Assembly: GCF_947501385.1 (NCBI RefSeq)
Contig: NZ_CANMVP010000002.1
Location: 186,001-250,000 of the forward strand
Reading direction: 5' to 3'
Origin: an uncultured Polaribacter sp.
Lineage (GTDB): Bacteria > Bacteroidota > Bacteroidia > Flavobacteriales > Flavobacteriaceae
Length of the DNA: 64,000 nucleotides
Below the pieces are notes generated by a model that saw nothing but the letters and a program-made list of their open reading frames with translations, was not told the origin of the DNA and ran no database searches. The position numbers and the translations under genes are program-made. Positions 35,054-42,712 of this stretch are shown one piece after another (position 1 is the first letter of the stretch; each line of letters opens with the position of its first letter).

Positions 35054-35911
35054 CTAAACGGCTTTCAAACTCAAATCTAAATTATAAACCGAATGTGTTA
35101 ATGCCCCAGAAGAAATAAAATCGACCCCACATGCTGCGTATTTTCTAATTGTTTTTTCATTGATTCCTCCAGAAGATTCTGTAAGACAGGTATCTCCAAT
35201 TAAAGAAACTGCTCTTTTGGTATCTTCATAATTAAAGTTATCAATTAAAATTCTATAAACACCTTTATTAGACAAAATTTCTTTGATTTCATCTAAGCTT
35301 CTCGCTTCTACAATGATTTTAATATCCAAATTTTTTTCTGCTAAATATTGCTTTGTTTTGGTGATTGCTGCAGTAATTCCGCCCGCAAAATCAATATGAT
35401 TGTCTTTGATCATCACCATATCATACAACGCAAAACGATGGTTTTCTCCGCCACCAATTTTTACCGCCCATTTTTCTAAAGCTCTAATTCCTGGAGTGGT
35501 TTTTCGGGTATCTAAAACTTTGGTTTTTGTTCCTTTTAACAAATCAGCAAAAGATGCGGTTTTTGTGGCAATTGCAGACATTCGTTGCATTGCATTCAAC
35601 ACCAAACGCTCTGCCATTAAAATAGATTGCGATTTTCCTGAAACATGAAAGACAATATCTCCATAAGCAACTTTTTCACCATCATTGATAAACGTTTCGA
35701 CCTCTAAATCGGCATCCACATAGGCAAAAACTTGTTTTGCGAATTCAACTCCAGCAATAATTCCTTCATCTTTTACCAATAATTTTGCTGTTCCTTGCGC
35801 ATCGGCAGGAATGCAAGAAAGTGATGTATGATCTCCATCACCCACATCTTCTCTAATGGCATTCGCAATAATTAATTCTAATTCTTTTTCAAATTGTGTT
35901 TTTGATATCAT
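35054..35911 (-). CDS. nadC: Nicotinate-nucleotide pyrophosphorylase (quinolinate phosphoribosyltransferase)
   Basis: 285 residues. It converts quinolinate and PRPP to nicotinate mononucleotide in de novo NAD synthesis. Key segments: REDVGDGDHTSLSCIP near 19-34, ERLVLNAMQRMSAIAT near 101-116, DTRKTTPGIRALEKWAVKIG near 133-152, GGENHRFALYDMVMIKDNH and the C-terminal ESSGGINEKTIRKYA. Length and motifs are complete. nadA and nadB are not in the window. Confidence 0.96.
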   Translation of the reverse strand: MISKTQFEKELELIIANAIREDVGDGDHTSLSCIPADAQGTAKLLVKDEGIIAGVEFAKQVFAYVDADLEVETFINDGEKVAYGDIVFHVSGKSQSILMAERLVLNAMQRMSAIATKTASFADLLKGTKTKVLDTRKTTPGIRALEKWAVKIGGGENHRFALYDMVMIKDNHIDFAGGITAAITKTKQYLAEKNLDIKIIVEARSLDEIKEILSNKGVYRILIDNFNYEDTKRAVSLIGDTCLTESSGGINEKTIRKYAACGVDFISSGALTHSVYNLDLSLKAV

Positions 35912-35991
35912 ATTTGTTCTAATTCTGATGTAAAAATAACAATGATTTTCAATTTTATGTAAGTTCTGATGATTTTATGTTTTAAAACAAA

Positions 35992-36016
35992 TAAATTTGT
36001 AACGACAATGATTGTC
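35992..36016 (+). promoter_or_regulatory. Possible rlmH promoter with adjacent palindrome
   Basis: TAAATTTG (35992-35999) matches the minus-7 consensus. Five bases later comes the palindrome GACAAT-G-ATTGTC (36004-36016). If this promoter is used, the repeat element at 36013-36117 forms most of the rlmH leader. Confidence 0.35.
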
Positions 36017-36117
36017 ACCTCGAGCATTATTGAAAACTGAAATATATGTAAGTTTGAAGATAAAAGCGCCGCTTGTGAGAGGTTTTTAAAAAGGTTTCGA
36101 CTGCGCTCAACCAAACA
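36013..36117 (+). repeat. Dispersed TGTCA-ended palindromic element, copy 2
   Basis: It starts TGTCACCTCGAGCATTATTG and ends GGTTTCGACTGCGCTCAACC plus AAACA. Start and end match copy 1 (12274-12399) in the opposite orientation, with a more divergent middle. Its right end is seven bases before the rlmH start codon. Confidence 0.7.
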
Positions 36118-36123
36118 TAAAAA

Positions 36124-36597
36124 ATGAAAATTAAACTACTCGCTATTGGTAAAACGGACAATAAGAACCTAATTCAATTAATTGAAGCATATCAAAACCG
36201 TCTAAAACATTATATAAAGTTCGAATTAGAAATCATTCCAGATATTAAAAATGTAAAGCATCTAAGCGAGGTTCAGCAAAAAGAAAAAGAAGGTGAACTC
36301 ATTTTATCGAAACTACAAAACACAGACCAGTTGGTTTTATTAGACGATAAGGGAAAAGAGTTTACTTCGATTCAATTTTCTCAATATTTACAAAAGAAAA
36401 TGAATTCTGGAATCAAGCAACTGGTTTTGGTGATTGGTGGTCCTTATGGATTTTCTGATGCGGTTTATAAAAAAGCAACTGGGAAAATTTCATTGTCTAA
36501 AATGACCTTTTCTCATCAAATGATTCGTTTATTTGTTGTAGAGCAGCTGTATAGAGGTTTTACGATTTTGAAGAATGAACCGTATCATCATGAGTAA
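36124..36597 (+). CDS. rlmH: 23S rRNA pseudouridine-1915 N3-methyltransferase
   Basis: 157 residues of the SPOUT family. RlmH methylates N3 of pseudouridine 1915 in helix 69 of 23S rRNA on the assembled ribosome, using SAM bound by a knotted fold. The signature LVIGGPYGFSD (residues 102-112) and the C-terminal NEPYHHE are intact. Convergent with the next gene, three bases between stops. Confidence 0.95.
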   Translation: MKIKLLAIGKTDNKNLIQLIEAYQNRLKHYIKFELEIIPDIKNVKHLSEVQQKEKEGELILSKLQNTDQLVLLDDKGKEFTSIQFSQYLQKKMNSGIKQLVLVIGGPYGFSDAVYKKATGKISLSKMTFSHQMIRLFVVEQLYRGFTILKNEPYHHE

Positions 36598-36600
36598 TTT

Positions 36601-37398
36601 CTAAACTGACTCTTTTAGAACTAAGCCAACTCTATAGATTAATATGATTTCAAAAATTTCTACGATAAATTGTGTCACCACACCAATTGGAGATAAAATA
36701 ACGGCTAACAAACAAATTCCTGTAATAATTTCAAGTATTCCAGTCCATTTTGCCAAGTCTCCAAAATCTACCAACCTTCTGATAGCAATTCCCAATAAAA
36801 TACTTAAAACACCATAGGCAATAAGTTTTGCCATTCCGAAAACACCTAAAAATTCTTCCCAAACATATAATGAAGTTACATCTAAAACTGAAAAGAAAAA
36901 GACAAAAACAATGATTAAGAATGCGCTTATTTGTAATAAATAATTTTTAAACATTGCCCCTATTATCACAAAACCTCTAAAAAATAGAAATAGAGAAATA
37001 ATTGATAGTGTTTTAATTGCGATGTAAATACTTTTAAAAATACTACTTTCTTTTTCAAAACTTAAAAACTCAGCACCAACTTCAAAAAAACCAACTATAA
37101 AATAAACAATTCCAAAAATCATAGCAATGTTTAATTGCTTATAAATATTGTTTTTATCGATTCCTAAAATGGTATCAAATTTTCCAGGAATGTATTTTTT
37201 GTCAAAAATTTCTGAATAATCAAAACCTAGCACTTCTAAAATAGCTTTTATGGTATAACTTCTGGGGGCAACATCACCAGCTTCAATTCTCTGAATTGTA
37301 CGAACATTAATATTGCATTGTTCTACCAATTCTTCTTGAGTAAATCCTTTTTGTTTTCTTAGTTCTAATATTTTTTGTCCTAATTCTGGCTGTTTCAT
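36601..37398 (-). CDS. XRE-type HTH protein fused to a membrane domain
   Basis: 265 residues. The N-terminal 65 residues are a Cro/CI helix-turn-helix (LGQKILELRKQKGFTQEELV, then NVRTIQRIEAGDVAPRSYTI). The rest carries about six hydrophobic helices (about 90-110, 122-148, 150-178, 185-207, 213-232 and 235-258) with few charges. A DNA-binding domain tethered to the membrane suggests sensing of a membrane or small-molecule signal, but the ligand is unknown. It is divergent from rdgB with a 227-base spacer, in which TTTG-N19-TAACATTG (complement, near 37415-37445) is a near-consensus promoter. Confidence 0.82.
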   Translation of the reverse strand: MKQPELGQKILELRKQKGFTQEELVEQCNINVRTIQRIEAGDVAPRSYTIKAILEVLGFDYSEIFDKKYIPGKFDTILGIDKNNIYKQLNIAMIFGIVYFIVGFFEVGAEFLSFEKESSIFKSIYIAIKTLSIISLFLFFRGFVIIGAMFKNYLLQISAFLIIVFVFFFSVLDVTSLYVWEEFLGVFGMAKLIAYGVLSILLGIAIRRLVDFGDLAKWTGILEIITGICLLAVILSPIGVVTQFIVEIFEIILIYRVGLVLKESV

Positions 37399-37596
37399 AA
37401 TATGTTGATTTTTAAATTCTATACAATGTTAGTGTTGTAAATTAAGTTGACAAATTTTTTGAAGCCTTTTTAACCCGACATTTTCACGACAAATCAATGA
37501 TATCAATAGTTTTAACGTTTTTAAATTTTTACAATTTACGGTATCATTTTAATCTATTGAGCTTAAAAAACAATAAAATAACATTTATAAAATGAT

Positions 37597-37604
37597 TACA
37601 TTTG
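37597..37604 (+). promoter_or_regulatory. Minus-7 box of rdgB
   Basis: TACATTTG on the plus strand fits TAnnTTTG and ends 21 bases before the rdgB ATG. Confidence 0.55.
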
Positions 37605-37625
37605 TGAAAAATCAACTTATTTTTA

Positions 37626-38204
37626 ATGAAACTTGTCTTTGCCACCAACAATTTAAATAAATTAAAAGAAGTACAAGAAATGCTATCCAATTCTATAGAA
37701 ATATTGAGTTTAAAAGACATTGGTTGTTTTGATGATGTTGAGGAAACGGAAACTACTTTAGAAGGCAATGCAAAATTAAAAGCAGATCACATTATCCAAA
37801 AATTTGGTTACCATTGTTTTGCTGATGATACAGGTTTAGAGGTAGAAATTTTAAACGGAAAACCAGGAGTGTATTCAGCTCGTTTTGCTGGCGAACCCGC
37901 AAATGCTGAAAATAATATGCAAAAATTGCTTTCGGAATTAAGTGATAAGAAAAATAGAAAAGCACAATTTAGAACTGCTGTTTGTTTAAATTTAGACGGA
38001 AAACAGTTTTTATTTGAAGGAATTTGCAAAGGTGCAATTCTAAAGAAAAAAGAAGGCGAAAAAGGTTTTGGGTACGATCCAATCTTTCAACCCGAAGGAT
38101 ACCATCAATCTTTTGCAACCATGAATGCTGAAGAGAAGAATAAAATTTCTCATAGAGGAATTGCAATTCAGAAATTGGTGGCTTTCTTAAAAGATGATAA
38201 GTAA
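37626..38204 (+). CDS. rdgB: XTP/dITP pyrophosphatase (Ham1/RdgB)
   Basis: 192 residues. It removes non-canonical nucleotides (XTP, ITP, dITP) by hydrolysis to monophosphates, keeping them out of DNA and RNA. Family segments are all visible: [13 protein letters not shown] at 4-16, [20 protein letters not shown] near 66-85, [14 protein letters not shown] near 145-158 and [10 protein letters not shown] near 173-182. Complete and of usual length. Confidence 0.96.
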   Translation: MKLVFATNNLNKLKEVQEMLSNSIEILSLKDIGCFDDVEETETTLEGNAKLKADHIIQKFGYHCFADDTGLEVEILNGKPGVYSARFAGEPANAENNMQKLLSELSDKKNRKAQFRTAVCLNLDGKQFLFEGICKGAILKKKEGEKGFGYDPIFQPEGYHQSFATMNAEEKNKISHRGIAIQKLVAFLKDDK

Positions 38205-38248
38205 TTTCTCTTTGAGCGTTCAGAACCTTCGGAAGAGAACTGTAATTA

Positions 38249-38274
38249 GGTTTCGACTGCGCTCAACCAGACAT
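38249..38274. repeat. Right end of the TGTCA-type dispersed element, copy 3
   Basis: GGTTTCGACTGCGCTCAACC followed by AGACAT matches the right end of copy 2 at 36093-36118 with one difference. The left part (38212-38248) is only weakly similar. It is followed at 38290-38310 by a remnant of the ATTCCTGT repeat. Confidence 0.65.
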
Positions 38275-38315
38275 ACATAAAACAAATAGATTCTTGTTTG
38301 TGCAGGAACAATAGG

Positions 38316-39344
38316 ATGGAACAACAATCATACAAAAAACATTTTATATTACTGTCAATTTTATTGGTGGTTTTATTTTTTATAAACATTAGCTTGGGTT
38401 CTGTTAGTATTCCTTACAGAGAAATACTTAATACCTTATCTGGAGGCATTCCCTCCAAAGAAAGTTGGCAAACCATTATTTTGCATTTTAGATTGCCAAA
38501 AGCAATTACCGCCATATTAGTAGGTTCTGGACTTTCAGTAGCAGGTCTGTTGATGCAAACTTTTTTTAGAAATCCGCTTGCAGGCCCTTTTGTTCTGGGG
38601 ATTTCCTCAGGTGCAAGTTTAGGTGTCGCCTTATTAATCTTAGGTTCGTCTCTTTTTGGTGGGTTTTTCTTAACAAACTCAATTTCAAGTTGGTCTTTAC
38701 CAATTGCATCTAGTTTGGGTGCTTTTTTGGTTTTATCTGCCGTAATTATTGCTGCCAATAAAGTAAGGAATACCATGTCTATTTTAATTATTGGTTTGAT
38801 GTTTGGCTCTTTAACGGCTGCCGTGATTAGCGTTTTGGCTTATTTTAGTGAAGCTGCTCAAATTCAACAATACTTATTTTGGAGTTTTGGAAGCTTAGGA
38901 AACCTTTCTTGGAACGAACTGCTTGTTTTTATAGTTATTTACACAAGTGGAATGTTGGCAACACTTACCATTATAAAACCTTTAAACAGCCTATTGTTAG
39001 GAGAAAATTATGCAAAGAGTTTAGGAATCAATGTAAAAAAAAGCAGAAATTTCATCTTATTAATTACAAGTGTTTTAACAGGAGTTATTACGGCTTTTGC
39101 GGGGCCGATTGCCTTTATTGGATTGGCAGTGCCACATATTGCAAGAATTATTTTTTCAACTTCTAATCATAAAACATTAATACCCGCCGTGGTTATTTTA
39201 GGAGGCATTATTATGTTGATTTGTGATAGTATTGCGCAATTGCCAACAAGTGAATTTACCTTACCCATAAACGCAATTACCTCATTATTTGGTGCGCCCA
39301 TTGTTATTTGGTTGTTGGTTCGGAAAAAGAAAATATTTGTTTAG
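38316..39344 (+). CDS. FecCD/BtuC-type ABC transporter permease
   Basis: With ATG at 38316 the protein has 342 residues; the alternative TTG at 38298 lies inside a repeat remnant and is unlikely. About nine or ten membrane helices and family segments FRLPKAITAILVGSGLSVAG, FRNPLAGPFVLGISSGASLG and GPIAFIGLAVPHIAR identify the FecCD permease family, which imports iron-siderophores, haem or cobalamin from the periplasm. The partner ATPase is the next gene. No periplasmic binding protein is in the window, so the substrate is open; cobalamin is possible given the B12-dependent regulator. Confidence 0.92.
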   Translation: MEQQSYKKHFILLSILLVVLFFINISLGSVSIPYREILNTLSGGIPSKESWQTIILHFRLPKAITAILVGSGLSVAGLLMQTFFRNPLAGPFVLGISSGASLGVALLILGSSLFGGFFLTNSISSWSLPIASSLGAFLVLSAVIIAANKVRNTMSILIIGLMFGSLTAAVISVLAYFSEAAQIQQYLFWSFGSLGNLSWNELLVFIVIYTSGMLATLTIIKPLNSLLLGENYAKSLGINVKKSRNFILLITSVLTGVITAFAGPIAFIGLAVPHIARIIFSTSNHKTLIPAVVILGGIIMLICDSIAQLPTSEFTLPINAITSLFGAPIVIWLLVRKKKIFV

Positions 39345-39403
39345 ATAAATTGAAAATATAAAAACTGACCACATAGGAGCATAGAAAACATAGAATTCTC
39401 AAA

Positions 39404-39438
39404 ACTTTGAAACTTTGAAACTTTGAAACTTTGAAACT
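39404..39438. repeat. Tandem ACTTTGAA repeat
   Basis: Four copies of the 8-mer ACTTTGAA plus ACT lie in the spacer between permease and ATPase genes. Similar loose strings occur at 18740-18770, 23955-23990 and 50051-50100. Confidence 0.85.
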
Positions 39439-39451
39439 AAATTAAAATAAA

Positions 39452-40249
39452 ATCGAAAATAAAAAGAAACATATCATCCTAAAAACCGAACAGCTCACCA
39501 TTGGTTATCAACAGAAAAAGCAAGACAATATTGTTCTTTCTAACATAAACCTATCCATAGAAAAAGGAAAACTAATTTGTGTTTTAGGTAAAAATGGTAT
39601 CGGAAAATCGACGCTGTTAAGAACCCTTTCTAAAGTGCAAAAACCAATTGCTGGCAGCATTCATTTTGATGGTAAAAATCTTGATGCTTATTCAGAAAAT
39701 GAACTTTCTAAAAAACTAAGCTTGGTGTTAACAGAACGTTTGCCAGAAAGTCAATTAACCGTTTTTGAATTGATTGCACTAGGAAGACAACCCTACACAA
39801 ATTGGATTGATAAACTTGCCGAAGAAGATCTTCAAAAAATACATCTAGCGATTGAACAAACAGCAATCGCCCATTTAAAAAACAATCGTTTTTATGAGTT
39901 GAGTGACGGCCAATTGCAACGTGTTTTAATTGCAAGAGCTTTGGCACAAGATACAGCAGTAATTATTTTAGACGAACCCACGGCGCATTTAGACATGCAT
40001 CAGACCATAAATATCTTTTCTTTACTTCAAAAATTAGTAAAAGAAACCGATAAAACCATTATTATTTCTTCTCATGAAGTAAATTTGGCATTGCAACTTG
40101 CAGATGAAATTATTTTACTCACAGAAAATAAGGTGCAATTTGGTACTACAGAAGCCTTAATTTCTAAGAATGCTTTTGAAAATCTATTCCCTAACAATTT
40201 GTTAAAATTTAACAAATCCTTACAACAATTTGTGATTCACAAAAACTAA
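39452..40249 (+). CDS. FecE-type ABC transporter ATPase, start codon non-canonical
   Basis: The frame is open from the TAA at 39443 to 40249. Walker A GKNGIGKST, signature LSDGQLQRV (variant of LSGGQ), Walker B AVIILDEPT and the switch His in IISSHEV are all present, so the ATPase is complete. But no in-frame ATG, GTG or TTG exists before Walker A; the first, GTG at 39635, would delete it. Coding similarity extends upstream through KTEQLTIGYQQ. The likely start is an ATC at 39452 (or 39473), giving about 265 residues, near the family norm. Sequencing error or a disabled start are alternatives. It pairs with the permease gene 107 bases upstream. Confidence 0.8.
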   Translation: MENKKKHIILKTEQLTIGYQQKKQDNIVLSNINLSIEKGKLICVLGKNGIGKSTLLRTLSKVQKPIAGSIHFDGKNLDAYSENELSKKLSLVLTERLPESQLTVFELIALGRQPYTNWIDKLAEEDLQKIHLAIEQTAIAHLKNNRFYELSDGQLQRVLIARALAQDTAVIILDEPTAHLDMHQTINIFSLLQKLVKETDKTIIISSHEVNLALQLADEIILLTENKVQFGTTEALISKNAFENLFPNNLLKFNKSLQQFVIHKN

Positions 40250-40250
40250 T

Positions 40251-40282
40251 TTTGAATTCCCTGTAACTTTTTGTTACTTTTG
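40251..40282 (+). promoter_or_regulatory. Promoter of the M28 peptidase gene
   Basis: TTTG (40251-40254), a 20-base spacer, then TACTTTTG (40275-40282) form a good Bacteroidota promoter ending 35 bases before the ATG. Confidence 0.68.
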
Positions 40283-40317
40283 AATACTTATCAATAAACA
40301 AAATACTTTTTTAATCG

Positions 40318-41373
40318 ATGAAAAAAATACTTTATGTTGCTAGTGCAGTCGCTTTTATGGCCTGTGGTTCTAGTAAAAACGCATCTAATGATGATGCAAA
40401 CGTAGATCAGGCTGCAAAATATGCTGCAACAATTACTGCAAAAGATTTAGGCGCTCATTTATTTACCTACGCTTCAGATGAATTTGAAGGAAGAAATACT
40501 GGTGAACCAGGTCAAAAAATGGCTGTGGAATACATCAAAAACTTCTATGTTTCTGAAGGAATTGTTTCTCCACTAGGTGGCGATGATTATTTTCAAGAAG
40601 TTCCTGCAGAATTTCTAAATAAAAGAAAAAGAAGAACGCCTTTAAAAGCCTCTGAAAATGTAGTTGCTTTTATCAAAGGAACTGAAAAACCAGATGAAAT
40701 TGTGGTAATTTCTGCACATTTAGACCATGAAGGTATTAAAAATGGCGAAATTTATAACGGAGCAGACGATGATGGTTCGGGTACCGTTGCGATGTTAGAA
40801 ATAGCGCAAGCGTTTCAAATGGCAGCAAAAGCAGGAAAAGGACCAAAACGTTCGATCTTGTTTTTACATGTTACTGGTGAAGAAAAAGGGTTGTTAGGTT
40901 CTAAATATTACACAGATGAAGACCCTATATTTCCTTTGGCAAACACGGTTTGTGATTTGAATATCGACATGGTGGGTAGAATTGACGACAGACACAAAGC
41001 AGATCCGAATTATGTCTATTTAATTGGTTCAGACAAGTTGAGTACAGAATTGCACAACATCTCTGAAGCAGTAAATACAAAATACATGAACATTAATTTA
41101 GATTATAAATACAACGATGAGAACGATCCAAATAGATTCTATTACAGATCAGATCATTACAATTTTGCAAAAAACAATGTGCCAATTATTTTCTATTTTA
41201 ATGGTACACATGCAGATTACCACAAACCTTCAGATACTCCAGACAAAATTAACTATGAGTTGTTAGAAAACAGAACACGTTTGGTTTTTCATACCGCTTG
41301 GGAAGTTGCCAATATGGAGGCAAGAATTATTGCTGACAAAGCAGAAATAAAGAAAGAAGAAACCGGTAAATAA
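40318..41373 (+). CDS. M28-family zinc aminopeptidase lipoprotein
   Basis: 351 residues. The signal MKKILYVASAVAFMAC gives a lipid-anchored Cys16. The M28 catalytic set is visible: His134 and Asp136 (SAHLDHEG), Asp150-152 (NGADDDGSGT), the Glu pair in GEEKGLLGS (187-195), Asp near NIDMVGRID (about 220-228) and the final His in YHKPSDTPDKINY. M28 enzymes are co-catalytic zinc aminopeptidases; in this phylum exported members digest peptides in the periplasm or at the surface. It has its own promoter and terminator. Confidence 0.92.
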   Translation: MKKILYVASAVAFMACGSSKNASNDDANVDQAAKYAATITAKDLGAHLFTYASDEFEGRNTGEPGQKMAVEYIKNFYVSEGIVSPLGGDDYFQEVPAEFLNKRKRRTPLKASENVVAFIKGTEKPDEIVVISAHLDHEGIKNGEIYNGADDDGSGTVAMLEIAQAFQMAAKAGKGPKRSILFLHVTGEEKGLLGSKYYTDEDPIFPLANTVCDLNIDMVGRIDDRHKADPNYVYLIGSDKLSTELHNISEAVNTKYMNINLDYKYNDENDPNRFYYRSDHYNFAKNNVPIIFYFNGTHADYHKPSDTPDKINYELLENRTRLVFHTAWEVANMEARIIADKAEIKKEETGK

Positions 41374-41395
41374 TTTTTTCTTTTTAGAAATATTG

Positions 41396-41438
41396 AAAAC
41401 CTCACTCCCGAAATTTTGGAATCGTGAGGTTTTTTTTG
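41396..41438 (+). terminator. Terminator after the M28 peptidase
   Basis: AAAACCTCAC (41396-41405) pairs with GTGAGGTTTT (41424-41433), with a T run after it. Confidence 0.85.
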
Positions 41439-41745
41439 TTTTAAAAATAGGTATTTATACGTGTTTGCATTCTCCTAAAAAAATTTAGCTTAGCTAACTA
41501 CTGATAAAAATCTTTAAAACGGAATTATACTATTGTTAACTTTAAGTATAATTAATTCCCAAAATAAACAATGAGTCATTTAATATGGGTTTTGTTGCTT
41601 AGCCTAAAGCTTTTACCTAAGTCTGCCATTTTTTTTATTTAACTTTAAAATAAAAATTTTGGTTAAGTGATTAATTGGAAGCTTATAGCTTTTAATTCCA
41701 TTACTAAACATAGCTGAAAAGTTAGCGAAATCATAAAAGTATACT
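41439..41745. other. Non-coding spacer between convergent genes
   Basis: No supported gene. A 23-codon frame at 41571-41642 (MSHLIWVLLLSLKLLPKSAI and on) is hydrophobic but has no clear ribosome signal. Around 41673-41705 a loose hairpin (AAGCT-TAT-AGCTT core) is visible. Nothing else stands out. Confidence 0.6.
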
Positions 41746-42399
41746 TTAATGATTCCCTTTCTTCAATAACTCTGGAAACTTCTCTTTAAATCGATTTAAT
41801 CTTGGTACCGAAACTGCTTTTACATAGCCTTGGTTCGGATTTCTACGTTCAAAATCTTGGTGGTATTCTTCCGCTTTGTAAAACTTTTTTAATGCAGCAA
41901 CTTCGGTGGCTATTTTTCCGTCATAAATTTCTGTATTCAGTTTTTTAAGAGCGGCTTGTATTGTTTTTTGTTCTGCTGCTGTTTTATAAAAAGCAATAGA
42001 TCTGTATTGAGAACCATAATCTGGATGTTGCCCATTTACGGTTGTTGGGTCATGAGAGCCAAAAAATACAGTCACTAAAGTTTCAAAAGATACTTTCTCA
42101 GGATTGTAATACACCGCCACTGCTTCTGCATGTCCTGTTTGTCCTGTTCCTATTTTTTCATAGGTTGGGTTTAAAGTATTTCCGCCAGCATATCCAGAAA
42201 CGGCTTCTTCTACGCCATGTACGCTTTCAAAAATGGCTTCTACACACCAAAAACAGCCGCTTGCAAAATAGGCTACTTTTGTATCTGCTTGCGGCACATA
42301 GATGGCAGATTCGGTTTGCTGTTTCTTGCCTGAAACACCAAAACAAGAGAATAATAGCATAGAAAAACTAAGCAATGCAACAGAGGTTATAATTTTCAT
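41746..42399 (-). CDS. msrA: Peptide methionine (S)-S-oxide reductase, lipoprotein form
   Basis: 217 residues. MsrA repairs methionine-S-sulfoxide in proteins. The catalytic motif G48-C49-F-W-C52 (FASGCFWCVEAIF) and SGYAGG, GHAEAVAVYYNPE, FFGSHDPTTVNGQ and FYKAEEYHQDF are intact. Unusually for the enzyme in general, it carries a lipoprotein signal (MKIITSVALLSFSMLLFSC, lipid Cys19), placing it in the envelope; exported MsrA is known in several bacteria. The gene is preceded by a strong stem-loop. Confidence 0.95.
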   Translation of the reverse strand: MKIITSVALLSFSMLLFSCFGVSGKKQQTESAIYVPQADTKVAYFASGCFWCVEAIFESVHGVEEAVSGYAGGNTLNPTYEKIGTGQTGHAEAVAVYYNPEKVSFETLVTVFFGSHDPTTVNGQHPDYGSQYRSIAFYKTAAEQKTIQAALKKLNTEIYDGKIATEVAALKKFYKAEEYHQDFERRNPNQGYVKAVSVPRLNRFKEKFPELLKKGNH

Positions 42400-42712
42400 A
42401 AATATTTTATCATTTTAATATTAAAAATTGCACCAAGTATCTGATAATGAACGCGAGGTGCAATTTTCTGAACTTCTAATTCGAAACTAACTACTCGAAC
42501 TATCTATTCAGTCGTAAAATTACGTATCTTTTTACAGTTGTTTACAACTTTAGCATTTTGTTAAGAAACCTTTTTGTGTAGAAGGCTTTAGATGGCTATT
42601 TTTGTTCAACAATTATTAAAATAATGAATGGCTCTTTGAGTACCTAGAAATCGAATTTAATTTTGATGGAAAAACTCGAACAGACATCCTAATATTCAAC
42701 TTGATTCACTAA
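42400..42712. other. Divergent spacer between msrA and dnaX
   Basis: No gene is seen. The only strong structure is the inverted repeat at 42424-42467. No TAnnTTTG box is obvious for either gene. Confidence 0.6.
42424..42467 (-). promoter_or_regulatory. Stem-loop upstream of msrA
   Basis: AAAATTGCACC (42424-42434) and GGTGCAATTTT (42457-42467) are perfectly complementary across 22 bases. Read toward msrA the stem is followed by TTTTTAAT, so it resembles an intrinsic terminator or attenuator 25 bases before the start codon. Confidence 0.5.

Noticed and set aside
35908..36114. 68-codon frame on the minus strand upstream of nadC
   Set aside because: Half of it is translation of the dispersed repeat at 36013-36117 and it overlaps the nadC start; no family resemblance and no promoter.
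39635..40249. Short ATPase gene starting at GTG 39635
   Set aside because: This start would remove Walker A although it is intact and in frame upstream; the longer gene with an unusual start fits better.
41571..41642. 23-codon hydrophobic peptide (MSHLIWVLLLSLKLL and on)
   Set aside because: Too short and AT-rich to be judged, no promoter box at a suitable distance and no neighbour that explains it.
42042..42362. 106-codon frame opposite msrA
   Set aside because: Antisense shadow of a clear msrA gene; no family features.
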